Of a DNA stretch of 64,000 bases, positions 33,370 to 41,899 are shown piece after piece (positions within the stretch are counted from its first letter, which is position 1; the number at the start of each line of letters is the position of its first letter). Origin of the DNA: Hymenobacter pini (GTDB lineage Bacteria; Bacteroidota; Bacteroidia; Cytophagales; Hymenobacteraceae). Position numbers and translations under genes: made by a program. Below the pieces are notes generated by a model, which was not told the origin of the DNA, made no database searches, and was given only the letters and a program-made list of their open reading frames with translations. The DNA lies in NCBI RefSeq assembly GCF_020421205.1, contig NZ_JAIZZH010000003.1, positions 930,001-994,000 of the forward strand. The letters run 5' to 3'.

Positions 33370-33723
33370 TTATAGCCGTTTTCGGCGAGGCGGGGCCGTT
33401 ACGCGCGGCTGGGTGGAAAACAGCGTCAGTACCACTGTAGTGTCAGGGAAGGTTACCGGGCGCTGCACCGTGAGGTGTTGATGGAAGCTCACTACCAATA
33501 CCTGCGGCCCGCTGGGGCCCATAAATCGGAAAGCGCCATTGGCGTTGGTAGTGGCGGCTATGGCAGTGCCTTTTACCAGCACCGAGGCCCCAGCCAATGG
33601 TACGGCAGCTTGGTTAAGCACCCGCCCCGTGTACAGGGTGCCTAGCTCCGGCACCTGTGCATGGGCAGTTGAGGCCACCAGTAGTCCGCTTATCAACCAG
33701 AAACAGTGGTTACGCGCAATCAT
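33370..33723 (-). CDS. Small secreted carboxypeptidase-regulatory-like domain protein
   Basis: The 117-residue protein has a signal peptide ending AHAQ, then a single CarboxypepD_reg-like beta-sandwich (GRVLNQAAVPLAGASVLVKG, TNANGAFRF). These domains normally form the N-terminus of SusC-like receptors or other envelope proteins. Here the domain stands alone with a basic, Pro-rich tail (RVTAPPRRKRL). It could be a free-standing adhesion or scaffolding domain, or the remnant of a longer gene. No receptor gene follows. Confidence 0.7.
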   Translation of the reverse strand: MIARNHCFWLISGLLVASTAHAQVPELGTLYTGRVLNQAAVPLAGASVLVKGTAIAATTNANGAFRFMGPSGPQVLVVSFHQHLTVQRPVTFPDTTVVLTLFSTQPRVTAPPRRKRL

Positions 33724-33729
33724 TGGGCC

Positions 33730-34149
33730 TTATGCTTGGGAGCTGACGGCCCGGGCCTTGCGGGGGCGCCGCCCGGTAGCCGTTTTTGTTTCGTCGGCCG
33801 GTTCGGCGGTAACCGGCAGCTTCCGGAGCTTGGCTACTTTACCGGCCAGCTGTTCGGCAGTTTTGTGAATGGCTTTGGTTACGGGTTCTTCCCGCTCCTG
33901 CTCCGGCGAATCGTGCAAGTGGGCATCGAGCAGGCCAGCCAATTGCTCGGTCAGGAGCTGGCGGGCGACTTTGGCTGGTGCGGTCGTGCGCTGCTTTTCC
34001 TGCTTGGCCCGCTGCCGCAGAATTTGGTCGGCAAGGTGCTGCACGGTTTTGCTGATGCCCTTCGGGAGCTTAGTGCCTGCCGGCAGGCCAATGTGGGGTG
34101 CCAACGTGGTGGATAATTCTTCGAGTAGCTGTTTTTTGGCGGCTTTCAT
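33730..34149 (-). CDS. Hypothetical helical, charge-rich protein
   Basis: The 139-residue protein is almost wholly helical with many Lys, Gln and Glu residues. Its C-terminus is basic (TGRRPRKARAV). There is no signal peptide or membrane segment. I do not recognise a family. The basic tail and helical body suggest a nucleic-acid- or protein-binding role, but this is weak inference. The gene starts with MKAAKKQLLEELSTTL and lies 6 bp upstream of the regulatory-domain gene at 33370-33723, in the same direction. Confidence 0.6.
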   Translation of the reverse strand: MKAAKKQLLEELSTTLAPHIGLPAGTKLPKGISKTVQHLADQILRQRAKQEKQRTTAPAKVARQLLTEQLAGLLDAHLHDSPEQEREEPVTKAIHKTAEQLAGKVAKLRKLPVTAEPADETKTATGRRPRKARAVSSQA

Positions 34150-34423
34150 GGGCGCTGAATAGTGGCCCGGGAACAGAGCGGGCCGGCACGAAATTACCGC
34201 CCTCCTCGCCCAGCATCAGGTTATCAAATCATCATGAAATGATGAAGCCGCAACGCGTGCTAGTGCATTGAAGCGGCCAGAAATCAGCGGCTGCTTATTC
34301 TGACTACTTCCCGCTGAACTATCCGCCTATATTATCCGTTATGAATACTTGTTTCGTATATTCAAGGCAATACGGCATGATGCTCTTAGCGGGCAAGCCG
34401 TTCCACTCATTGATTCTACGCGT

Positions 34424-34762
34424 ATGCAACCTACTTCTGCTGCCACCATTGCGCGGGCTTCTGCTACCGCGCTAGCTGCTCCTCATACCCTCAACATCTG
34501 GCCCGCCTGCTTTGCGGCGGTGGAGGCCGGCACCAAACCCTTCGACGTTCGCCTCAACGACCGGAACTTTCAGGTCGGCGACGCGGTGCTGCTCTGCGAG
34601 GTAGATCCTGAGAGTGAACACTTCACCGGCCGCACGCTGGAGCGCTGGATCAGCCACTTGCTGCCTGGGGGCTCCTTTGGCATAGAAGCCGGCTGGTGCG
34701 TGTTGGGCTTCTCCGAACATCCTCCCCTACCCGCCGGTGTGCACGACACCCGCCTCTGGTAA
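34424..34762 (+). CDS. DUF3850 (ASCH/PUA-like) protein
   Basis: The 112-residue protein carries LNIWPACFAAVEAGTKPFDVRLND, the hallmark of DUF3850 in the ASCH/PUA superfamily of small RNA-binding-like beta-barrels, followed by FQVGDAVLLCEVD and a GWCVLGFSE strand. The ATG at 34424 was preferred to an upstream start at 34349. The family is common on phages and in genomes near DNA-modification genes. Here it sits 121 bp before an MmeI-like restriction-modification gene, but a terminator lies between them. No activity is known. Confidence 0.8.
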   Translation: MQPTSAATIARASATALAAPHTLNIWPACFAAVEAGTKPFDVRLNDRNFQVGDAVLLCEVDPESEHFTGRTLERWISHLLPGGSFGIEAGWCVLGFSEHPPLPAGVHDTRLW

Positions 34763-34789
34763 CCCGGTACGATTTCCTTTTCACCCCTC

Positions 34790-34819
34790 GCCCCTGCCTA
34801 TCTAGGTCGGGGCTTTTTT
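34790..34819 (+). terminator. Rho-independent terminator after the DUF3850 gene
   Basis: GCCCC at 34790-34794 and GGGGC at 34809-34813 form a short imperfect stem, followed by six T residues (34814-34819). Confidence 0.7.
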
Positions 34820-34883
34820 GCGCCCGGCGGGCCGGGGCGGATGGTTCCGAACTACTATCTTCCGCCTCCCAACTACCTATGCT

Positions 34884-37640
34884 ATGCCGCTTTCCTTATC
34901 CGAAGTAAAAGACCGTGCCATTCGCTTTGCCCAGGAGTGGCAGGGCGAAACCCGGGAGCACGCCGAAGCCAAAGCCTTCTGGGGTGATTTTTTCAACGTG
35001 TTCGGCGTAAACCGCCGCCGGGTGGCCACCTTCGAGGAGCCCGTAAAGAAGCTCTCGGGCCAGCAGGGCTTTATTGATTTGCTCTGGAAGGGCACGTTGC
35101 TGGTGGAGCACAAAAGCCGGGGCAAAGACCTGGACAAGGCCGTGCAGCAGGCCAAAGACTATTTCCCCGGCCTCAAAGACCACGAGCTGCCCAAGTACAT
35201 TCTGGTATCCGACTTCGCCCGCTTCCGGCTCTACGACCTGGATGAGGGCACCAGCTTCGATTTCGGGCTGGAGGAGCTCCACCAGCACCTGCATTTGTTC
35301 TCGTTTCTGACGGGCTACCAGAAGCGGCAGTACCAGGCCGAGGACCCCGCCAACATAAAGGCGGCCGAGCTGATGGGCGAACTGCACGACGCCCTGTTGC
35401 GCGGCGGCTACCACGGCCACAAGCTGGAAGTGCTGCTGGTGCGCATTCTGTTCTGCCTCTTTGCCGAGGATACGGCCATCTTCGAGAAGGACGCCTTCCG
35501 CGAGTTCCTGGAAGCCCACACCCGCCCCGATGGCTCCGACGTGGGGGCCCAGCTGGCCCAGTTCTTTTCCGTGCTCGACCAGCCGCCCCAGGAGCGCCAG
35601 CGCCAGCTGCCGGCCCACTTGCAGCAGCTGCCCTACGTGAATGGCTCTTTGTTCACGGAGTTCTTCCCGTTTCCGGCCTTCGATGCGGGCCTGCGCGAGC
35701 AGCTGATTCGGTGCACGTACTTTGACTGGTCGCGGATTTCGCCGGCCATTTTCGGGTCGTTGTTTCAGTCGGTGACGGACCCGGTGAAGCGGCGCAACCT
35801 GGGGGCGCACTACACCTCCGAGGCCAACATTCTGAAGGTGATTCAGGGGCTGTTTCTGGATGAGCTGCGCCAGGAGCTCACCCAGGCCGGCCAGAACCGC
35901 CCCCGCCTCGATGCCCTGCACCGCCGCCTGGAGCAGCTCCGGTTTCTGGACCCCAGCTGCGGCTGCGGCAACTTTCTGGTGGTAACCTACCGGGAGCTGC
36001 GCCTGCTGGAGCAGGAAATTCTGGAGCGGCTGTTCCAGGACCGCCGCGCCACCGGCCAGACGGTGGATTTGGCCCTCTACGCCCGCGTGCAGGTAGACCA
36101 GGCCTACGGCATTGAGGTGGAGGAATTTCCGGCCCGCATTGCCGAGGTGGCCATGTGGCTCATGGACCACCAGCTCAACCTGCGCCTCTCCGAAGCTTTC
36201 GGCAACCTCTACCTGCGCCTGCCCCTGACGCGCACCGCCCGCATCGTGCACGGCAACGCCCTCACCACCGACTGGGAAACCGTGGCCCCCAAACACCAGC
36301 TCAGCTACATCCTCGGCAACCCGCCGTTCATCGGTTACCACTTGCAGACTAAACAGCAGAAGGCTGAAATGGCTACACTGTTCAAGGGGGTAAACGGTGC
36401 TGGTCTGTTGGACTTTGCTTCGGCTTGGTTTTATAAAGCTGCCCAGTATATGAAGGGCACCAGTATACGGGCGGCATTGGTAAGCACCAACTCAATTGTT
36501 CAAGGTGAACAAGTAGGCATTCTATGGAATGAACTGTTCACGAATCAGCAAGTCAAAATTCATTTTGCTCACCGCACATTCAAATGGAATAATGAAGCAC
36601 GGGGAAACGCGCAAGTGTATTGCGTAATCATTGGATTTGGGCCAGAGGACAGCCCGAAGCACTTCATTTATGATTATAGCACACCACGGGCTGAGCCTAT
36701 GCGCAGAGAAGTTTCACGCATCAACTCTTACTTGATCGAAGCTGATAACACGCTTATTTCAGGCCGCACTAAACCGTTAAGCCACGTCCCGGAAATGGTC
36801 AATGGAAATAAGCCTGTTGATGGTGGCTTCTTCTTTTTGAATGATGTTGAGAAGGATGAGTTGTTACTGAATGAGCCAAGAGCGAAAGATTACATCAAGC
36901 CATTTCTAGGGGCGCAAGAATTTCTGCGAAACCAGAACCGTTGGAGTTTATGGCTTGAAGGAATTTCCCCATCAGTTCTTAAAGAATTGCCGCTTGTGTC
37001 GCAACGAGTTAATCAGGTGAGATTATTCCGTCTTGATAGTTCCAAAGCTGACACAGTACGGATGGCCCAATACCCGACTCTTTTCGGCCAAACACGCCAG
37101 CCTAAAAACAACTACCTGCTTATCCCCCGACACTCGTCAGAAAACCGTCGTTACGTACCCTTTGGCTTCTTTACTCCAGATGTCATTCTCGGTGATTCTT
37201 GCATGAGTATCCCAAATGCTACGCCCTATTTGTTCGGCGTGATGACTTCGGAAATGCATATGGCTTGGATGCGGCAAATCTGCGGGCGCATCAAGAGCGA
37301 CTTCCGATATTCGGCCACCCTCGTATACAACAACTTCCCCTTCCCGGCGTCGCCCAGCGCGAAGCAGGTGGCGGCGGTGGAAGCGGCGGCGCAGCAGGTG
37401 CTGGCGGCCCGGGCCCAGTTCCCCGAGGAAAGCCTGGCCACCCTCTACGACCCGCTCACCATGCCCCCCGCTCTGGTGAAAGCCCACCAGCAGCTCGATA
37501 AGGCCGTGGACCTGTGCTACCGCCCCGCCGCCTTCCCCACCGAGCTCAGCCGCCTGGAGTTCCTCTTCGAGCAGTACCGGCAGTTGCAAGCGCCCCTGCT
37601 GCCCCCGCCCCCCAAACGCCCGCGCAAGTCCGCCGCCTAG
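34884..37640 (+). CDS. MmeI-like type IIL restriction-modification enzyme
   Basis: One 918-residue polypeptide combines DNA cleavage, adenine methylation and target recognition, as in MmeI. Residues 65-77 (D65, E75, K77 in the D-X9-EXK pattern FIDLLWKG...VEHK) match the MmeI nuclease. A helical region follows, with the family signature RRNLGAHYTSE near residue 310. The methyltransferase has motif I DPSCGCGNF (from Asp356) and motif IV NPPF (479-482), so it is an N6-adenine methylase. A target-recognition region runs to about residue 810, and a C-terminal helical tail follows. Bases 36350-37320 are clearly AT-richer than the flanks, suggesting a swapped specificity segment. No separate methylase or nuclease gene is needed. 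Confidence 0.93.
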   Translation: MPLSLSEVKDRAIRFAQEWQGETREHAEAKAFWGDFFNVFGVNRRRVATFEEPVKKLSGQQGFIDLLWKGTLLVEHKSRGKDLDKAVQQAKDYFPGLKDHELPKYILVSDFARFRLYDLDEGTSFDFGLEELHQHLHLFSFLTGYQKRQYQAEDPANIKAAELMGELHDALLRGGYHGHKLEVLLVRILFCLFAEDTAIFEKDAFREFLEAHTRPDGSDVGAQLAQFFSVLDQPPQERQRQLPAHLQQLPYVNGSLFTEFFPFPAFDAGLREQLIRCTYFDWSRISPAIFGSLFQSVTDPVKRRNLGAHYTSEANILKVIQGLFLDELRQELTQAGQNRPRLDALHRRLEQLRFLDPSCGCGNFLVVTYRELRLLEQEILERLFQDRRATGQTVDLALYARVQVDQAYGIEVEEFPARIAEVAMWLMDHQLNLRLSEAFGNLYLRLPLTRTARIVHGNALTTDWETVAPKHQLSYILGNPPFIGYHLQTKQQKAEMATLFKGVNGAGLLDFASAWFYKAAQYMKGTSIRAALVSTNSIVQGEQVGILWNELFTNQQVKIHFAHRTFKWNNEARGNAQVYCVIIGFGPEDSPKHFIYDYSTPRAEPMRREVSRINSYLIEADNTLISGRTKPLSHVPEMVNGNKPVDGGFFFLNDVEKDELLLNEPRAKDYIKPFLGAQEFLRNQNRWSLWLEGISPSVLKELPLVSQRVNQVRLFRLDSSKADTVRMAQYPTLFGQTRQPKNNYLLIPRHSSENRRYVPFGFFTPDVILGDSCMSIPNATPYLFGVMTSEMHMAWMRQICGRIKSDFRYSATLVYNNFPFPASPSAKQVAAVEAAAQQVLAARAQFPEESLATLYDPLTMPPALVKAHQQLDKAVDLCYRPAAFPTELSRLEFLFEQYRQLQAPLLPPPPKRPRKSAA

Positions 37641-37655
37641 TTTCCTGCGCTGGCT

Positions 37656-37826
37656 AACCAGCCAGCCAAAAAGACAAACGAGTTCGGGTCGGCCCCAAAC
37701 TCGTCCGTCTTTTCAGGCAACTCGTTCAGTGCGCCGGCCAGTCAGTAAGCCACCGTTGCCAACCAGCCAGCCAAAAAGACGAACGAGTTCGGGTCGGACC
37801 CGAACTCGTTCGTCTTTTCAGGCAAC
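37656..37826. repeat. Tandem copies of a 66-bp palindromic terminator
   Basis: Two 66-bp copies (37656-37721 and 37761-37826) start AACCAGCCAGCCAAAAAGAC. Copy 2 has perfect 22-bp arms (37774-37795 and 37797-37818) around one base. Copy 1 has several mismatches between its arms. They separate the convergent MmeI-like gene and the gene at 37873. Confidence 0.9.
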
Positions 37827-37872
37827 CAGAACGCCCGTGCGGCCAACGTTGCGGCCGTTCCGTTCCGGCTGC

Positions 37873-38349
37873 CTACTTCTCGGTGGCGGGTACTTTACGG
37901 CTGCCCTGGCCGGCAAACCGCTGGCTCAGGTCGTCGTAGGCAGTTTGCGCGCCGGGCTGCTTGTTCTTGGCCAGAAACTTAATGTTGTTGTAGATGGTAA
38001 GTGAGTGGCCGTAGGCCTCGGAGCCGGCCGTCATCATGGTGCTGTCCACGTCGAGGGCCAGCTGCTCCAGCTGCTGGTGCAGGGGCGTGAGGGCCGTGAG
38101 GGCGGCCACGTCCTGCTGCATCTCGCTGAACTCCACGAACGGGGGCACGAAGGCAGGGGTGTTGGTGGCATAGTCGGCGGTTTTCTGCACGAAGGCCACG
38201 GTTTTGTCGGCCATGCGCAGCATGGTTTTGCGCTCCTCGGGCGTGAGCGAGACGAGGTAGGGTGCCAGAGCGGTTTTGATGGCGTCGAGGTGCTGCTGCA
38301 CTTGGGCGAGGGTGGCGGCCGGAATATCGGCCGAGAACTGGTTGGGCAT
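37873..38349 (-). CDS. Hypothetical helical protein
   Basis: The 158-residue protein is all-helical and soluble. It contains FSADIPAATLAQVQQHLDAIK, ALAPYLVSLTPEERKTML, ADKTVAFVQKTADYA and a DVDSTMMTAGSEAYGHSL helix. The pattern is typical of a conserved Bacteroidota hypothetical family, possibly a four-helix bundle with resemblance to DNA-starvation or cytochrome-like bundles, but I see no iron-site residues. The ATG at 38349 is preferred over an upstream start at 38544. It converges on the restriction enzyme gene. Confidence 0.7.
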   Translation of the reverse strand: MPNQFSADIPAATLAQVQQHLDAIKTALAPYLVSLTPEERKTMLRMADKTVAFVQKTADYATNTPAFVPPFVEFSEMQQDVAALTALTPLHQQLEQLALDVDSTMMTAGSEAYGHSLTIYNNIKFLAKNKQPGAQTAYDDLSQRFAGQGSRKVPATEK

Positions 38350-38574
38350 GATAGGATGGGATAAAAGGGGGTAAAGGAAAACGCGCGGCAATAGATGCGT
38401 TTCGGGCAGTAGCGGATAAGCAGAACAGTACGGTAAGATGCTCAATTGGGCTACGCCGCGCAAGCCCCGGCCTGGGCGGGAATGCCAATACTTTGTATGT
38501 ATGTACAACAACGCCTCCGTTAAGGGGCGCGTACTGTGAAGCACTATCCTAACTTCACAACCACCCCCACCTGC

Positions 38575-39651
38575 ATGGAAACTATCAAAGCCAAAGGCTA
38601 CGGCGCAACGGGCTCTATCTTCAATGGCCTATCGGAAATGGAGATTGAGCGCAAAGCACCGGCCGAGGACGAAGTACAGATTGACATTCTATACTGCGGC
38701 GTTTGCCACTCCGACCTGCACCAAGTGAAGAACGACTGGGGCAACACGCTGTACCCCTGCGTACCGGGCCACGAGGTGGTAGGCCGCGTGGTGCGGGCGG
38801 GTTCCGCCGTGAGCAAATTCAAGGTCGGCGACCTAGTGGGCGTAGGCTGCATGGTGGATTCCTGCGGCAGTTGCGAGCCGTGCCAGCACCATGAAGAGAA
38901 CTACTGCGAAGGCCCCGTTAGCTTCACGGCCACCTACAACGGCTACATGAAACCCGATGGCAGCGGCTTCAACACCTACGGCGGCTACTCCACTACCATT
39001 GTGGTGAAAGAGAGCTTCGTGCTGCGCATCCCCGAAAACCTGGATGTGAAAGCCGTGGCCCCTATTCTGTGCGCGGGCATCACCACCTACTCACCTCTTA
39101 AGAACTGGAATGTGAAAGAGGGCACCAAAGTAGGCATTGCCGGCCTGGGCGGGCTGGGCCATATGGCTGTGAAGCTGGCCAAAGCCCTAGGCGCGGAAGT
39201 AACCGTGCTAACCACCAACAAAGACAAGCAGGCCGAAGCCGTGCAGCTAGGGGCCAGCCACGTGGTCCTCACCACCGACGCCAAGCAGCTGGAAGCCCAC
39301 GCCCTCAGTCTGGATTTCATCCTAGTAACCATCCCCGACGCTTTCGAGCTGAATGACTACGTGCCCCTGCTCCGCCGCGACGGGGCGCTGGTAACGGTGG
39401 GCTTGCTGGGCGAGTACAAAAAGGCCCTCAACAACATGGAAGTGGCGTTGCACCGCCGCTCCATTGCGGGCTCCCTCATCGGGGGTATTCAGGAAACCCA
39501 GGAAGTGCTGGATTTCTGCGCCAAGCACAACATTCTGCCCGAGGTGGAAATGATTCGGATGCAGGACATCAACAAGGCCTTCGACAAGCTGAAAGACGAG
39601 CAGGTACGCTTCCGCTACGTCATCGACATGGCCTCGCTGAAGGAAGAATAG
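38575..39651 (+). CDS. Zinc-dependent NAD(P) alcohol dehydrogenase (YahK/CAD-like)
   Basis: The 358-residue medium-chain dehydrogenase has the catalytic zinc ligands Cys41 (CGVCHSD) and His66-Glu67 (GHEVVG). The structural zinc cluster SCGSCEPCQHHEENYC follows. The Rossmann dinucleotide site GIAGLGGLGHMAVKLA is near residue 185. The sequence is of the cinnamyl-alcohol/YahK branch, which prefers NADPH and reduces aldehydes. The ATG at 38575 starts METIKAKGYG, as in relatives. A strong terminator follows. Confidence 0.94.
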   Translation: METIKAKGYGATGSIFNGLSEMEIERKAPAEDEVQIDILYCGVCHSDLHQVKNDWGNTLYPCVPGHEVVGRVVRAGSAVSKFKVGDLVGVGCMVDSCGSCEPCQHHEENYCEGPVSFTATYNGYMKPDGSGFNTYGGYSTTIVVKESFVLRIPENLDVKAVAPILCAGITTYSPLKNWNVKEGTKVGIAGLGGLGHMAVKLAKALGAEVTVLTTNKDKQAEAVQLGASHVVLTTDAKQLEAHALSLDFILVTIPDAFELNDYVPLLRRDGALVTVGLLGEYKKALNNMEVALHRRSIAGSLIGGIQETQEVLDFCAKHNILPEVEMIRMQDINKAFDKLKDEQVRFRYVIDMASLKEE

Positions 39652-39669
39652 GCTGAACGGGCTACAATC

Positions 39670-39707
39670 AAAAAGCCCCCGGTACACGTTGCACCGGGGG
39701 CTTTTTT
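39670..39707. terminator. Terminator after the alcohol dehydrogenase gene
   Basis: The arms AAAAAGCCCCCGGT and the complementary ACCGGGGGCTTTTTT form a strong stem with flanking A/T runs. A near twin lies at 40547-40582. Confidence 0.9.
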
Positions 39708-39789
39708 GTGCGCCGTAAATACCTCTACTCAGCCTCGCTGCTGCGGCCTACGCTTGTGCTTTACCAATTGGAAAGCCGTAGTTTTGCGG

Positions 39790-40521
39790 ATGCAGTTTAC
39801 TTCCCTGATTCCCGATGACGACGCGCAGCGTCTGCAAGGGCTGGCGCCTTACCAAGTATTGGGCAGCGCCCCCGACGCCGTGTTTGATGAGCTGGTGCGC
39901 CTGACGGCCAAGCTATTCGGGGTGCCCATTGCGCTAGTGTCGCTGGTGGAGAAGGACACCGTCTGGTTTAAGGCCAACTTCGGGCTGGCCGGCACCGAGC
40001 GGGTGGCTCGCAACGAGAGCATCTGCTCCCTGGCCATTCTGCAACAGGAGGTAACCATGTACCAGGATTTGCAGCATGAGCCCTGCGAGCTGGTAGACCC
40101 CACAGTAGCCGAGGCCCTGCACCTGCGCTTTTACGCCGGCACGCCCCTGCACACCACCGAGGGTGTACCCGTGGGGGCCCTGTGCGTGATGGACCGCAAG
40201 CCCCGCCAGCTCTCCGCCCAGGAGCAGCTTCGCCTCCAGAAGCTGGCCGACGTGGTGATGCAGCTGCTGGATTTGCGCCTGCTGCTCAAAGCCAAGCAGC
40301 CCGCCAACGCCAGCGCCATCTGGCTGCAGCTCTACCAGCACCTCGACCAGTCACTGACCCGCCTGGATACCCTTTCGGAGCTGCTGCAGTGGGAGACGGA
40401 CGCGGCTTCGGTTTCGGCCCTGGAATACCAGCAATCCATTGCGGAGGAAGCGGATTTCGTGGCCGACACGCTCACCAAGCAAATTGAGCTGGCCCTAAAA
40501 CGCGTGGAGCGGCTGGCGTAA
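39790..40521 (+). CDS. GAF domain protein
   Basis: The 243-residue protein contains one GAF domain (residues about 20-165) of the kind that precedes histidine kinases and cyclases: FDELVRLTAKLFGVPIALVSLVE, then WFKANFGLAGTERVARNESICS and FYAGTPL...VPVGALCVMD. There is no catalytic output domain. A C-terminal helical region (170-243) may be a coiled coil. It probably senses a small ligand or redox state and acts through a partner. No partner is obvious nearby. It sits between two matching terminators. Confidence 0.88.
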   Translation: MQFTSLIPDDDAQRLQGLAPYQVLGSAPDAVFDELVRLTAKLFGVPIALVSLVEKDTVWFKANFGLAGTERVARNESICSLAILQQEVTMYQDLQHEPCELVDPTVAEALHLRFYAGTPLHTTEGVPVGALCVMDRKPRQLSAQEQLRLQKLADVVMQLLDLRLLLKAKQPANASAIWLQLYQHLDQSLTRLDTLSELLQWETDAASVSALEYQQSIAEEADFVADTLTKQIELALKRVERLA

Positions 40522-40546
40522 GCCGCTACGCTACTGCGTGCCATAC

Positions 40547-40582
40547 AAAAGCCCCCGGTGCAACACGCACCGGGGGCTTTTT
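40547..40582. terminator. Bidirectional terminator after the GAF gene
   Basis: The arms AAAAGCCCCCGGTGC and the complementary GCACCGGGGGCTTTTT flank a short loop. It sits between the GAF gene and the convergent DUF6268 gene. Confidence 0.9.
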
Positions 40583-40614
40583 GGTAATCGGGCCGTTATC
40601 GGGGGTGGCTTCCG

Positions 40615-41742
40615 CTACTTGCTCACCGTCTTCTTCAGAAACTTGCGCGGGGGCACAATAAACAGCTCCACCGAGGCGTAAGGCGCGCCGGCCAGCTTGG
40701 AGTCGATGATTTTGGTCCGGTCGTTATTGGTGCGGTCAAAGGCGTCGAAGGCGTAGTTGTAGCGGTAGCCGCCCTCCAGCCCGAACCAGAGGAAATCATA
40801 GATTTCCCGCTCCCAGCGGCCCCGGAACTTCACTTCGGTTTCGCGCAGCTCCAGGGTATTCAGGGCAATATTATCGGCGCGGCGTAGAGGCTGCCGCAGC
40901 TTGATGATGTAGTTGAAGCCATCCACGGAGTACCCGGCGAAGAACAGGGACTTGGGCGAGGCGTTATAGCGCGCCGTAATCCGGGCCGGGAATAGCGCCT
41001 CTACGCCCCAGCGGTTGTTGAAGGTGCGGTTGTACAGCACCGCCGGGTAAATGCTCTGCCGCCCAAAGGTGTAGCCCAATTGCAGGCCCACGCCCCAGGA
41101 AAACGTGGGGCTGCGCTTCCAGCCATACAGAAACTCGGAGGACACGCGCAGGTAGTCGCTCACGTTTACGCCCTGCGAGGTGTAGTCGCCGCTCAGCTCG
41201 CCCTTCACCCGGAAGATGTACCAGTTCACGGCATTCACCGGCCGGATAATGGCCAGCTGGGCCCCCAGCGTTTTGAGGCCCTTGTTCTCGATGTTGTCGT
41301 AGAGCTCGTAGCCGGTGGGGTACTGCTTGAATTTGAACTCCTCCCGCTCGTAGTTGATGCCCAGCAGCATTTTTAGGTGCGGGCGGTTCCAGAACGGGAT
41401 GTAGCCCTTAATCACCAGCCGGGCATTCTTCTCCGCATCCGACTTGTAGTCCTGCAACCCCACGGCCTGCCCATCGGAGGTAACCCCGAAGCGGGGCATG
41501 CGCTCATAGTGGAAAATCAGGCCTTTGCTGGGGCCCATGCCCACCACGGAAGGCGTGGCAAACTCCTGGTCGCGGCCTACCTGGTCGGCGGCCACGGTAT
41601 CGGAGGCGGGCGGGGCCGGCGGCGGGTACACGGGCGGGGAAGTGGGCGTTACCTGGGCCTGGGCCGCGGCAGCCGTCAGCACGCAGAAACCAAGAGCAAA
41701 TGGCCGGGCGACGCGCCCAATCAGCGTCGAAGATAGGGGCAT
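40615..41742 (-). CDS. DUF6268-like outer-membrane beta-barrel protein
   Basis: The 375-residue protein has a signal peptide ending AAQAQ, then a Pro-rich spacer (PPVYPPPAPPAS) and an outer-membrane barrel-like part from residue 70, with alternating hydrophobic strands such as KMLLGINYEREEFKF and WGVGLQLGYTFG. This matches the DUF6268 group of Bacteroidota outer-membrane proteins. Function is unknown. It lies 157 bp downstream of the large metallophosphoesterase gene in the same direction, with a hairpin and heptad repeats between, and may be its partner. Confidence 0.8.
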   Translation of the reverse strand: MPLSSTLIGRVARPFALGFCVLTAAAAQAQVTPTSPPVYPPPAPPASDTVAADQVGRDQEFATPSVVGMGPSKGLIFHYERMPRFGVTSDGQAVGLQDYKSDAEKNARLVIKGYIPFWNRPHLKMLLGINYEREEFKFKQYPTGYELYDNIENKGLKTLGAQLAIIRPVNAVNWYIFRVKGELSGDYTSQGVNVSDYLRVSSEFLYGWKRSPTFSWGVGLQLGYTFGRQSIYPAVLYNRTFNNRWGVEALFPARITARYNASPKSLFFAGYSVDGFNYIIKLRQPLRRADNIALNTLELRETEVKFRGRWEREIYDFLWFGLEGGYRYNYAFDAFDRTNNDRTKIIDSKLAGAPYASVELFIVPPRKFLKKTVSK

Positions 41743-41770
41743 AGAAGAGAGTAAGAGGGGGTAAAAACGA

Positions 41771-41895
41771 CGAAAAGACGTCAGGCTAGCCTTAACGTCT
41801 TTTCGCGAAAAAGGATAAGATTTTAATTGTCAGTTGTTCGTTGCTCGTTGTTAGTTCTTGCGGTACCTGACAACTGACAACTAGCAACTGACAAC
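41771..41895. repeat. Hairpin plus palindromic 7-bp repeats
   Basis: The stem 41771-41781/41795-41805 (CGAAAAGACGT) has an inner AGGCT/AGCCT stem. Heptad tracts of GTTGNNN (41826-41860) and TGACAAC (41868-41895) follow and form a second, larger inverted repeat. They sit in the gap between two outer-membrane protein genes. Confidence 0.8.
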
Positions 41896-41899
41896 TATC

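Noticed and set aside
34896..36341. Long minus-strand open frame opposite the MmeI-like gene
   Set aside because: It ends where the GC-rich part of the restriction gene ends and has no domain. The plus strand has the methylase motifs.
37656..37826. Possible CRISPR-like pair of direct repeats
   Set aside because: There are only two copies, each is itself a long palindrome with A/T ends typical of terminators, and no spacer series or cas gene is present.
39779..39786. TAGTTTTG as a promoter for the GAF gene
   Set aside because: It matches TAnnTTTG, but transcription would begin at or after the ATG at 39790, so it is probably chance.
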